A stretch of 8,575 bases of DNA from Aequorivita sp. (GTDB lineage: Bacteria; Bacteroidota; Bacteroidia; Flavobacteriales; Flavobacteriaceae), in contig JAGQYZ010000087.1 in the NCBI GenBank assembly GCA_020435865.1, positions 1-8,575 of the forward strand, in the 5' to 3' direction. Each line of letters starts with the position of its first letter. The first letter of the stretch is position 1. The notes under the pieces were generated by a model. That model made no database searches, had not been told where the DNA came from, and saw nothing but the letters and a program-made list of their open reading frames with translations. Of this stretch, positions 1-6,264 are shown piece by piece. A program made the position numbers and the translations under genes.

Positions 1-377
1 AAAGTTACTTTTTCAACAGTGTCAAAAATAATTTTAGCCCTATTCTTTAAGGATTCAAAGAGTAAATTATCAAAAGCATATCGACTAATCCCAAAACCTC
101 CAAGTGGCAAGCTGGCTTTAAGTGGAAATCCTTTTGCATTGGTAATCTCAAATTTTGATATTTTTTTGGCACCCACTGAAAAAGGATCGATTCCCAAAGA
201 ATTTAGGTAGGGCAAAACTTCATTGCTCACATACTCTCCGCAAACTTTATGATGAGGATACTCATTTTTTTCTATCAAACAAACACTAAAATTATTAGTA
301 GCCAGATGCAAAGCTGCGGTAAGCCCTGCTAGGCCACCACCGATTATTATAACGTCGCTTTTAGTTTTATTTGCCAT
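1..377 (-). CDS. FAD-dependent oxidoreductase, geranylgeranyl-reductase-like (partial, C-terminus outside window)
   Basis: Only the first 125 codons are inside the window; the frame stays open to position 1. The start is ATG at 377-375. Residues 8-23 form a beta strand followed by a dinucleotide-binding loop, GGGLAG (G13, G15, G18), and E36 at the end of the second strand (CLIEK) is the usual acidic residue for the ADP ribose of FAD. KVCGEYVSNE (44-53) corresponds to the CGE region that follows the FAD-binding strand in geranylgeranyl reductase and flavin monooxygenase relatives. There is no signal peptide, so it should be cytosolic or membrane-associated. The substrate cannot be read from this fragment. 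In Flavobacteriaceae such proteins are often next to a type III polyketide synthase and a methyltransferase, which would lie to the left of this window; that is from general knowledge, not seen here. The start lies only about 15 bp past a terminator hairpin. Confidence 0.85.
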   Translation of the reverse strand, partial: MANKTKSDVIIIGGGLAGLTAALHLATNNFSVCLIEKNEYPHHKVCGEYVSNEVLPYLNSLGIDPFSVGAKKISKFEITNAKGFPLKASLPLGGFGISRYAFDNLLFESLKNRAKIIFDTVEKVT

Positions 378-392
378 CTTTGCTTTAAAGCT

Positions 393-429
393 AAAAAAAT
401 CCCGACCAAAAGTAAGGTGCGGGATTTTT
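393..429 (-). terminator. Rho-independent terminator of the DUF1328-lipocalin-OmpA operon
   Basis: On the minus strand, CCCGCACC pairs with GGTCGGG (one bulged base) around an 8-base loop. The stem is extended by AAAAAT/ATTTTT pairs and followed by a run of seven T. It lies just past the OmpA stop codon (451) and 15 bp before the FAD-oxidoreductase start. Because the A tract precedes the stem, the hairpin could also work on the plus strand, but no plus-strand gene needs it. Confidence 0.8.
407..414 (-). promoter_or_regulatory. Candidate promoter -7 box (TACTTTTG) for the FAD oxidoreductase
   Basis: The minus-strand sequence TACTTTTG matches the Bacteroidota -7 consensus TAnnTTTG exactly and lies 29 bp upstream of the ATG at 377, a suitable distance for a short leader. 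It falls in the loop of the operon terminator. No TTG appears 17-23 bp upstream, so the -33 element is missing or weak. The call rests on one short motif and its position. Confidence 0.4.
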
Positions 430-450
430 ATAATAAATTTAAGTTTCTAA

Positions 451-1158
451 CTATTCGCCTGCTTGCTGTCTAGCTTCATTCTTCATTTTTTCATTTGGAA
501 CGATTGCAAGGTTAACACGTCTATTTTTTGCACGGCCTTCTGCGGTTGTATTATCTGCTACCGGTGCGGTTTCTCCATACCAATTTGTTGTAAATCTTCC
601 TGAACTTAACCCTTTGGTTTGCACAAAGTAATTAGTTACAGATTGAGCCCTATTTTTTGAAAGGGTCATATTCATTTCATCAGAACCAACACTATCTGTA
701 TGCCCTACAACAAGAACATCTGTATCTGGATATTCTCTCAATACATTTGCAAGTTTATCCAATGTAGCTTGTGATGCGGCATTTATATTATATTTAGCAG
801 TATCAAAGTAAACACCACTGTTTTCGTCAAAAGTAACAACAATACCGTCATCAACTCTTTCTACTTGAGCGCCAGGAATTTCCTGCTCAATTTTTTGAGC
901 TTGTTTGTCCATTTTGGCACCAATAAGTACACCGGCTCCACCACCTACAACACCACCAATTACTGCCCCTAACTCTCCATTTCCACCTTTACCTACATTG
1001 TTGCCAATAATGGCTCCAAGAATTGCGCCACCCGTAGCACCAATGACAGCACCTTTTTGTTTATTGTTTGCATTTTTGGTGGCTTCACAGCTACCAAGAC
1101 TCATAACAAGGGTAAAAGCTAATGCTACTAAGGCGGTTTGTTTAAAAAATGTCTTCAT
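451..1158 (-). CDS. Glycine-zipper OmpA-family outer-membrane lipoprotein
   Basis: This is a 235-aa envelope lipoprotein. Residues 1-23 are a lipoprotein signal with lipobox LGSC (21-24), so C24 should be acylated and the protein held in a membrane, probably the outer one. Residues 36-82 are a glycine-zipper segment of GxxxG-type repeats (GAVIGATGGAILGAIIG, then GAVIGGVVGGGAG) that can pack in or against membrane. Residues about 112-220 are an OmpA C-terminal peptidoglycan-binding domain: VGHTDSVG (151-158) carries the conserved aspartate, NR at 169-170 follows, and NRRV (212-215) carries the conserved arginine that binds diaminopimelate in this family. The likely role is to tether outer membrane to peptidoglycan. 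It starts 5 bp after the lipocalin stop codon, so it is almost certainly co-transcribed and perhaps translationally coupled. It is the last gene of its operon, followed by the hairpin at 393-429. Confidence 0.93.
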   Translation of the reverse strand: MKTFFKQTALVALAFTLVMSLGSCEATKNANNKQKGAVIGATGGAILGAIIGNNVGKGGNGELGAVIGGVVGGGAGVLIGAKMDKQAQKIEQEIPGAQVERVDDGIVVTFDENSGVYFDTAKYNINAASQATLDKLANVLREYPDTDVLVVGHTDSVGSDEMNMTLSKNRAQSVTNYFVQTKGLSSGRFTTNWYGETAPVADNTTAEGRAKNRRVNLAIVPNEKMKNEARQQAGE

Positions 1159-1163
1159 AATTA

Positions 1164-1643
1164 TTAGTCGTTTATTTTAGAAAAGTTCATATTTATTTTA
1201 AAAGGTTTGCCATCAAGGCTAACTGTCTGTTCCCAGCGCATAGACGAATCATTGAGCTGTGCCAATCGTAATCTAAACCCAACATTGGTATCAGATTTCC
1301 CTTTGGAATTGGTTGGTTTTAAAAGAAAATCATAAAGACCAGTAGATTGATCTATCTCTTGAATGGTAAAGATGAAATCACGCTGACCCGTTGGACATGA
1401 CGAATTATCAATAGTGTAATTACCAGTATTATTGTTAGGAATAAAACGCCAAGTACTTCCTTCAAAACATTCTACGGAAGTGTCATTGAATAAGGTGACG
1501 TTAAAAGTTCCTGAAGAATCATATGAGATATTGTCGAGTGACCAATAACCTTTTATAACCTTTCTTGATTCTTGAACTGTTTTCGGTGTACCACAAGAAA
1601 ATGCTGTGGCCGCAATTAGGGCCAAAATGAGGATTTTTTTCAT
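1164..1643 (-). CDS. Lipocalin-like lipoprotein
   Basis: The product is 159 aa from the ATG at 1643. The frame stays open upstream to 1721, but that extension overlaps the DUF1328 gene and would bury the signal peptide, so the shorter form is chosen. Residues 1-16 are a lipoprotein signal ending AFSC, with C17 the acylated cysteine. The mature protein opens with KGYWSLDNI (31-39), the G-x-W motif that marks the first strand of lipocalins, and continues with alternating beta-rich stretches, including a turn-rich segment GSTWRFIPNNNTGNY (62-76). Cysteines at 59 and 83 could form a disulfide in the periplasm. Length and layout fit the small lipocalin-like lipoproteins common in Flavobacteriaceae. 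No ligand can be inferred. It is the middle gene of the DUF1328-lipocalin-OmpA operon, 40 bp after the first and 5 bp before the last. Confidence 0.85.
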   Translation of the reverse strand: MKKILILALIAATAFSCGTPKTVQESRKVIKGYWSLDNISYDSSGTFNVTLFNDTSVECFEGSTWRFIPNNNTGNYTIDNSSCPTGQRDFIFTIQEIDQSTGLYDFLLKPTNSKGKSDTNVGFRLRLAQLNDSSMRWEQTVSLDGKPFKINMNFSKIND

Positions 1644-1683
1644 AAATGATATAGTTTGAATTAAATAATAATTAAGTTGTCCT

Positions 1684-1845
1684 TTATTTTCTAAATAATC
1701 TTGAAAGTAAAGATAGTACAAGAAGCACTATAAAAATGTAAAAGATAATTTTTGCAATATCGGCCGCACCTTCTGCAATGCCACCAAACCCAAAAACTGC
1801 TGCAATCAATGCAATTACAAGAAAAATAACAATCCAACGTACCAT
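1684..1845 (-). CDS. DUF1328 / YtjA-type small membrane protein
   Basis: This is a 53-aa protein, ATG at 1845-1843 and TAA at 1686-1684. It begins [20 protein letters not shown], continues [15 protein letters not shown], and ends in a second hydrophobic stretch followed by RLFRK. This matches the layout of E. coli YtjA and the DUF1328 family: a first membrane helix (about 4-20), the signature [14 protein letters not shown] loop, a second helix (about 32-47) and a basic tail. It should sit in the inner membrane. Its molecular function is unknown; homologues in other phyla are often stress-induced. It is followed at 40 bp by the lipocalin gene with no recognisable promoter between, so it probably heads the envelope operon. 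The TGG and GGN codons and clean frame exclude a chance reading. Confidence 0.9.
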   Translation of the reverse strand: MVRWIVIFLVIALIAAVFGFGGIAEGAADIAKIIFYIFIVLLVLSLLSRLFRK

Positions 1846-1874
1846 AATGTTTGGTTTTAATGATTAGTATTTCA

Positions 1875-1882
1875 CTAAAGTA
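1875..1882 (-). promoter_or_regulatory. Weak candidate -7 box upstream of the DUF1328 operon
   Basis: Minus-strand TACTTTAG differs at one position from TAnnTTTG and lies 29 bp before the DUF1328 start, the same distance as the box before the FAD gene. No convincing TTG is present at the -33 position. It is offered because the operon needs a promoter within the 97 bp between 1845 and 1943. Confidence 0.3.
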
Positions 1883-1918
1883 AACAACAATTTTAACATT
1901 TGGATTCTCTTTATCTAA

Positions 1919-1941
1919 AGTTTAACAAGGAATGTTAAATT
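1919..1941 (-). terminator. Possible weak terminator after the E1 gene
   Basis: TTTAAC (1921-1926) and GTTAAA (1934-1939) form a 6-bp inverted repeat with a 7-base loop directly after the E1 stop codon on the minus strand. The stem is AT-rich and only a short CTTTAG follows it, so it is much weaker than the other two terminators in the window. Confidence 0.25.
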
Positions 1942-1942
1942 A

Positions 1943-3949
1943 TTAGTAAGACAGCAAATCCAATAGGTTTTCTTTGAATTTTTTCTTAGGAAGATAGTCA
2001 GATTCTAAATTTGAAGCAAAAGGAATGGGCGTTTCTAAACTAGCAACTCTTTTAACTGGAGCGTCCAAATGTTTGAAACAGTTTTCCATTATTAATGCCG
2101 AAATATCTGAGGCAATCCCACCAAACATGGAGTCTTCTTGCAAAATAATTGCTTTTCCTGTTTTCTTTACGGAATTATATATTGCTTCAGTATCCAGTGG
2201 AATTAATGTTCTCAAATCAATCAAGTCTGCTTTAATGTTTTGTTCTTGCATTAAAGTTTCCAAAGCCCAATGCACTCCAGCTCCATAGGTAATAATAGTA
2301 ACGTCTTTTCCTTCTTTTAAAAGGGATGCTTTTCCTAATGGTAGGGTGTAATAATCAGTTGGAACATCTTGGCGAATACTTCTGTAAAGCGCTTTGTGCT
2401 CAAAAAACATCACCGGATTTGGATCTTCAATACTAGTAGCCAATAAACCTTTGGCATCGTAAGGAAAAGCTGGATAAACAACTTTTAAGCCAGGGGTGTG
2501 CGTAAACCAAGCTTCATTTGTTTGGCTATGAAACGGTCCCGCTCCAACTCCTGCTCCACAAGGCATTCTCACTACTACATCTGCTTTTTCATTCCAGCGG
2601 TAATGACTTTTTGCCAAATAGTTTATTATTGGGTTAAAGCCCGAAGTGACAAAATCTGCAAACTGCATTTCCACTACAGCTTTAAAACCGTTTATAGAAA
2701 GCCCCATTGCTGCAGAGACAATGGCAGATTCACAAATAGGAGTATTGCGCACTCTGTCTTTACCAAATTTTTCAACAAAACCTTCCGTAATTTTAAAAAC
2801 CCCGCCGTATTCCGCAACATCTTGTCCCATAATTACAAGATTGTCGTGACGCGCCATTGATTGTTTTAAACCTTGCGAAATAGCATCGATTAAACGGATA
2901 TTTTCTTTTCCTAAATTTTCTTTAAATTCTTGATAATTAAATGCTTTGAATACATCATTTAACTCATTAGCTTCAGTAGATTCTATTTTTGGTTCTGAAA
3001 AAGCAATGTCAAGATTTTCATCAATTTCGTTCTTGAATTCATCTTTAAAATCCTGTATTTTTTCTTCAGAAAGAATACCTTCCCCAAGTAAGTAATTTTC
3101 AAAATTCAAAAGTGGATCGCGCAAGCCCCATTCGTCAATCAAATCGGCAGGGACATATTTAGTGCCGCTCGCTTCTTCGTGACCGCGCATCCTAAAGGTT
3201 TTGAACTCCAACAATACTGGACGTGGGTTGGTTCGCATACTAGCTACCAAATTTTTAAGTTTAGTATAAACTTCTAAAATATCATTGCCTTCAATAATGT
3301 GCGCTTCCATCCCGTAACCTTTTCCGCGATCAGCTATATTTTCACAATTATATTGTTCGTTCGTTGGTGTTGAAAGCCCATAACCATTATTCTCAATACA
3401 GAAAAGTACTGGAAGTTGCCAAACCGAAGCAACGTTCAAAGCCTCGTGAATATCGCCTTCGCTTGTTCCGCCCTCACCCGTATATACAGCACAAACTTTA
3501 TTATTTCCTTTTAATTTATTTGCCAAGGCAATTCCGTCAGCCACACCAAATTGAGGCCCCAAGTGCGAGATCATCCCAACAATATGGAATTCCTGCGTTC
3601 CAAAGTGAAAACTTCTATCACGACCTTTCGTAACACCGTTCGCCTTCCCCTGCCACTGCGAAAACAATCTGTGCAACGGAATGTCGCGCATGGTGAAAAC
3701 CGCGAGGTTTCTATGCATTGGCAAAATGTATTCGTCTTTGTCCAAAACTGCTGTAATGCCTACTGAAATAGCTTCTTGCCCTATTCCACTGAACCATTTT
3801 GAAACCTTTCCCTGACGCAAAAGAATAAGCATTTTTTCTTCTATCATCCTTGGTTTCAGCATTCCTCGGTAGAGTTTTAGCAAAGTGCCATCGTCAATAT
3901 CTTTACGGTTATAATTGAAAAAAATATGTGGCTTTGTTTCAGGTTTCAT
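1943..3949 (-). CDS. Fused alpha/beta E1 component of branched-chain-type 2-oxoacid dehydrogenase
   Basis: This 668-aa protein joins both E1 subunits, which are separate chains of roughly 330-400 aa in many organisms. Residues about 20-300 are the alpha part: GIGQEA (55-60) and the thiamine-diphosphate motif GEGGTSEGD...ENN (158-188), where GEG in place of GDG resembles branched-chain (BCKDH) alpha subunits. RGHEEASG (255-262) matches the conserved histidine loop. Residues about 305-350 are a charged linker. Residues about 350-668 are the beta part: GQDVAEYGGVF (375-385), PICESA (404-409) with E408 at the ThDP-activating glutamate, and PFHSQTNEAWFTHTPGLKV (472-490), very close to BCKDH beta. 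The enzyme decarboxylates a branched-chain 2-oxoacid and passes the acyl group to an E2 lipoyl protein; in this phylum it supplies starters for iso-fatty acids. E2 and E3 are not in the window. It has its own promoter, divergent from the oxygenase gene. Pyruvate as main substrate is less likely but not excluded. Confidence 0.92.
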   Translation of the reverse strand: MKPETKPHIFFNYNRKDIDDGTLLKLYRGMLKPRMIEEKMLILLRQGKVSKWFSGIGQEAISVGITAVLDKDEYILPMHRNLAVFTMRDIPLHRLFSQWQGKANGVTKGRDRSFHFGTQEFHIVGMISHLGPQFGVADGIALANKLKGNNKVCAVYTGEGGTSEGDIHEALNVASVWQLPVLFCIENNGYGLSTPTNEQYNCENIADRGKGYGMEAHIIEGNDILEVYTKLKNLVASMRTNPRPVLLEFKTFRMRGHEEASGTKYVPADLIDEWGLRDPLLNFENYLLGEGILSEEKIQDFKDEFKNEIDENLDIAFSEPKIESTEANELNDVFKAFNYQEFKENLGKENIRLIDAISQGLKQSMARHDNLVIMGQDVAEYGGVFKITEGFVEKFGKDRVRNTPICESAIVSAAMGLSINGFKAVVEMQFADFVTSGFNPIINYLAKSHYRWNEKADVVVRMPCGAGVGAGPFHSQTNEAWFTHTPGLKVVYPAFPYDAKGLLATSIEDPNPVMFFEHKALYRSIRQDVPTDYYTLPLGKASLLKEGKDVTIITYGAGVHWALETLMQEQNIKADLIDLRTLIPLDTEAIYNSVKKTGKAIILQEDSMFGGIASDISALIMENCFKHLDAPVKRVASLETPIPFASNLESDYLPKKKFKENLLDLLSY

Positions 3950-3968
3950 CTTAGAGTTTTTGCAGATT

Positions 3969-3976
3969 CAAAAGTA
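3969..3976 (-). promoter_or_regulatory. Promoter -7 box (TACTTTTG) of the E1 gene
   Basis: Minus-strand TACTTTTG is an exact TAnnTTTG match, 20 bp upstream of the E1 start codon at 3949. A TTG (complement of 3992-3994) lies 15 bp upstream of it, slightly closer than the usual 17-23 bp for the Bacteroidota -33 element. Confidence 0.6.
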
Positions 3977-4045
3977 GAAAAAAACCCACAGCAATACGGA
4001 TAATAAAACAAATTTTTGGCTGCGGAATAACTTTTGCAATTTTGG

Positions 4046-4053
4046 TATCTTTG
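4046..4053 (+). promoter_or_regulatory. Promoter -7 box (TATCTTTG) of the oxygenase gene train
   Basis: TATCTTTG matches TAnnTTTG exactly and lies 20 bp before the ATG at 4074, predicting a leader of roughly 15 bases. No TTG lies at the ideal -33 distance; TTTTG at 4032-4036 is too close. With the box at 3969-3976 it makes the 124-bp gap a divergent promoter region. Confidence 0.6.
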
Positions 4054-4073
4054 TATTCTCAAAACTTAAAACT

Positions 4074-5024
4074 ATGAACAATATACCTAGTGTAGATTTG
4101 GCCGATTTCCTTTCTGAAGACCCAAAAAGGAAACAAAAATTTGTAAATGAAATAGGTTCAGCGTATGAAGATATAGGCTTTGTTTCATTGAAAAACCACT
4201 TCCTAAGTGATGATTTGGTTGATAGCCTTTATAAAGAAATAAAACTTTTTTTTTCGCTTCCGCTTGAAGTAAAGAAAAAATATGAAATTGAAGGTCTTGG
4301 CGGACAACGAGGTTATATTTCCTTTGGAAAAGAGCACGCCAAAGGAAAAAAAGAAGGCGATTTAAAAGAGTTTTGGCATTTTGGACAAGAACCTACTTCA
4401 GATGCAAATTTAGCGGAAGAATATCCAAAAAACGTTCAAGTAAAAGAATTGCCAGATTTCAATCACACTGGTATGGAAGCATACCGAATGCTTGAGAAAA
4501 CTGGAATCTATGTACTTCGAGCATTGGCGCTTTACATAGGTTTAGATGAATTTTATTTTGACCATTGGGCCACAAACGGTAACAGCATTCTTCGCCCAAT
4601 TCACTATCCTCCTATCACTGAAGAACCTAAGGGAGCAGTAAGGGCTGGAGCTCATGGAGATATTAATTTAATCACATTATTGATGGGCGCCTCTGCGGGC
4701 GGGCTTCAAGTTTTGAGAAAAGATGGCGAATGGATTGATGCAATTCCAAACGAGGACGAACTTGTAATAAACGTTGGCGATATGCTTGAAAGACATACCA
4801 ACAACAAACTGCGCTCCACAATCCATAGAGTTGTGAATCCACCCCGCGAAGAATGGGGAAGTCCACGTTATTCCATTCCTTTCTTTATGCACCCTCGTAG
4901 CGATATGAAGTTAAATTGTTTGCCAGAATGCATTGACGACAAACACGAAAAAGCGTATGAAGACATAACCGCTGGTGAATTTCTACATCAACGTTTAGTA
5001 GAGATTGGGCTTATTAAAAAATAA
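4074..5024 (+). CDS. Isopenicillin-N-synthase-family Fe(II)/2-oxoglutarate-dependent oxygenase
   Basis: This 316-aa cytosolic protein has the two expected parts. Residues 3-115 are a DIOX_N-type region, with IPSVDLADF at the start and YEDIGFVSLKNH (31-42) matching the family's GFF.. stretch, then a GQRGYISFGKEH loop. Residues about 165-285 are the 2OG-Fe(II) jelly roll. The metal triad is visible as H194 and D196 (AHGDINLITLL) and H251 (STIHRV); the RxS motif R265-S267 (PRYSIPFF) is the 2-oxoglutarate clamp. All key residues are present, so it should be active. Plant and fungal relatives hydroxylate or ring-close small molecules, but the substrate here is unknown; nothing around it resembles a beta-lactam cluster. 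It is the first gene after a TAnnTTTG promoter, and the SUI1-like gene begins about 25 bp after its stop, so it probably leads an operon. Confidence 0.9.
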   Translation: MNNIPSVDLADFLSEDPKRKQKFVNEIGSAYEDIGFVSLKNHFLSDDLVDSLYKEIKLFFSLPLEVKKKYEIEGLGGQRGYISFGKEHAKGKKEGDLKEFWHFGQEPTSDANLAEEYPKNVQVKELPDFNHTGMEAYRMLEKTGIYVLRALALYIGLDEFYFDHWATNGNSILRPIHYPPITEEPKGAVRAGAHGDINLITLLMGASAGGLQVLRKDGEWIDAIPNEDELVINVGDMLERHTNNKLRSTIHRVVNPPREEWGSPRYSIPFFMHPRSDMKLNCLPECIDDKHEKAYEDITAGEFLHQRLVEIGLIKK

Positions 5025-5028
5025 TCTG

Positions 5029-5056
5029 TTGAACCTGAAACTTGAAACCTTGAACT
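5029..5056 (+). repeat. Imperfect heptad repeat, four units, spanning the SUI1-like start
   Basis: Four consecutive 7-base units read TTGAACC, TGAAACT, TGAAACC and TTGAACT. They fill the short gap between the oxygenase stop codon and the SUI1-like gene and include the TTG proposed as its start. Degenerate heptads of this kind can arise by slippage. The region is too short and irregular for CRISPR or a terminator. Confidence 0.6.
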
Positions 5057-5379
5057 CTTTAGAAGACCAATTAAAAAACCTTTTCCCAGATCATACGCCC
5101 AGTGAAGTTCCAGTAGAAAAAGAGGAATCCTCCATTTGGCTGCAAGACGAACCCTTACTTTGCAAATACGAAAAACGTAAAGGTAAGCCCATCACAATTA
5201 TAGAGGGATATAATGGCGCCGACAGTGATTTTAAAATCCTTTCAAAAGAAATAAAACAATTATTAAGTGTTGGCGGTAGTTTTAAGAACGAACAAATAAT
5301 CATTCAAGGGGATTATCGCGATAAGATTATGCAGTTTTTAAAAGAAAAAGGATTTAAAGTAAAACGCGTTGGGGGATAA
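5050..5379 (+). CDS. eIF1/SUI1-family translation factor (YciH-like), probable TTG start
   Basis: From TTG at 5050 the product is 109 aa, starting MNSLEDQLKNLFPDH; flavobacterial homologues, as I recall them, begin with a similar DLQDQLKNLFPDH, so this start gives the expected length. No in-frame ATG exists upstream before a stop; another TTG at 5005 would overlap the oxygenase gene by 20 bp and add 15 residues. Residues 1-38 are a poorly conserved acidic leader. Residues 39-109 are the SUI1 fold: KRKGKPITIIEGYNG (42-56), VGGSFKNEQIIIQGD (74-88) and the C-terminal GFKVKRVGG. These match bacterial YciH and eukaryotic eIF1, which sit at the ribosomal P site and check start-codon pairing; the bacterial role is unsettled. 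It lies 25 bp after the oxygenase gene and 12 bp before the phosphorylase gene, in the same probable operon. Confidence 0.85.
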   Translation: MNSLEDQLKNLFPDHTPSEVPVEKEESSIWLQDEPLLCKYEKRKGKPITIIEGYNGADSDFKILSKEIKQLLSVGGSFKNEQIIIQGDYRDKIMQFLKEKGFKVKRVGG

Positions 5380-5391
5380 TAATTTTAAAAA

Positions 5392-6264
5392 ATGAAAATA
5401 GAAGAATCTGAATTAATTCTTACCAACGAAGGCAAAATCTATCATTTAAACCTTGCACCATCACAACTGGCATCAACTATTATCACTGTTGGAGATCCAG
5501 ACCGCGTGGCTATGGTTTCAAAATATTTTGACACTATTGAAACCACAGCAGAGCATCGTGAATTCAAAACCCATACAGGAACTTATAAAGGAAAGCGAAT
5601 CAGCGTGATTTCCACAGGAATTGGCCCCGACAATATTGATATTGTTTTCAATGAACTGGATGCTTTGGTGAATATAGATTTTGAAAAACGCCAGCCAAAA
5701 AAAATGTTGACTTCTCTTGATATTATTCGGATTGGAACCTCCGGAGGATTGACTCCCGATGTTGAAGTTGATAGTTTTTTGTTTAGTGCATTGGGCATTG
5801 GTTTAGATAACGTAATGCATTATTACTCCAAGACAGATAAAATTTTCAATCGCGATTTTGCACAGGCATTTATAGACCATACTCAATGGAACCCAGATAA
5901 TTCGGTTCCATATGCCGTTGAAGCTGATAAGGTTTTGTTGGAAAAATTTACTTCAGAAAAAACAAGGCAAGGTATCACCATTACCAATGTTGGCTTTTAT
6001 GGGCCACAAGGTCGTGTGCTTCGAGCTCCGTTACGCGATGAAAGTCTCAATGAAAAACTTACCTCTTTTCGCTACAAAAAGAAAAAGATTACGAATTTAG
6101 AAATGGAAACGGCTACCATGTATGGAATGGCAAAACTTTTGGGCCACCACGCCCTGTCAATGAACGCGATCATCGCAAACCGTGCTTCGGGAACTTTCAG
6201 TAAAGATGCATCAAAAACCATTGATGCGCTTATTCAATACACATTAGGAAAAATTACGGAATGA
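5392..6264 (+). CDS. Nucleoside phosphorylase, uridine-phosphorylase-like (NP-I family)
   Basis: This 290-aa cytosolic enzyme should split a nucleoside with phosphate into a base and (deoxy)ribose 1-phosphate. Compared with E. coli Udp, the phosphate site is complete: G34 and R38 in GDPDR (34-38), R113 and T116 in RIGTSGG (113-119), and R56 in EHREF, the residue given by the partner subunit. H18 (YHLNL) matches Udp H8. EMET (237-240) binds the ribose. GFYGPQGR (201-208) places Q206 and R208 where Udp has the Q166/R168 pair that reads uracil, which favours uridine over purine nucleosides. It is about 37 residues longer than Udp (253 aa); part of the excess is an insert at about 94-108 before the RIGTSGG strand. 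It starts 12 bp after the SUI1-like gene, and its stop codon overlaps the next start (ATGA). Purine nucleosides or an unusual substrate remain possible. Confidence 0.88.
   Translation: MKIEESELILTNEGKIYHLNLAPSQLASTIITVGDPDRVAMVSKYFDTIETTAEHREFKTHTGTYKGKRISVISTGIGPDNIDIVFNELDALVNIDFEKRQPKKMLTSLDIIRIGTSGGLTPDVEVDSFLFSALGIGLDNVMHYYSKTDKIFNRDFAQAFIDHTQWNPDNSVPYAVEADKVLLEKFTSEKTRQGITITNVGFYGPQGRVLRAPLRDESLNEKLTSFRYKKKKITNLEMETATMYGMAKLLGHHALSMNAIIANRASGTFSKDASKTIDALIQYTLGKITE

Noticed and set aside
905..1180. Plus-strand open frame encoding a proline-rich 91-aa protein
   Set aside because: It is the antisense of the glycine-zipper segment of the OmpA gene; glycine GGN codons read as proline on the opposite strand. 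It has no promoter or homology.
1644..1721. N-terminal extension of the lipocalin-like protein
   Set aside because: It would overlap the DUF1328 gene and put 26 residues in front of a good lipoprotein signal peptide.
2498..2860. Plus-strand 120-aa open frame inside the E1 gene
   Set aside because: It lies opposite conserved beta-subunit motifs and its composition looks like antisense reading; no supporting motif.
4074..5024. Beta-lactam biosynthesis gene
   Set aside because: The family name comes from isopenicillin N synthase, but the 2-oxoglutarate-binding RxS region is typical of the wider family and no ACV synthetase or related gene is nearby.
5029..5056. CRISPR-like repeat
   Set aside because: The units are 7 bases, imperfect and contiguous, with no spacers.
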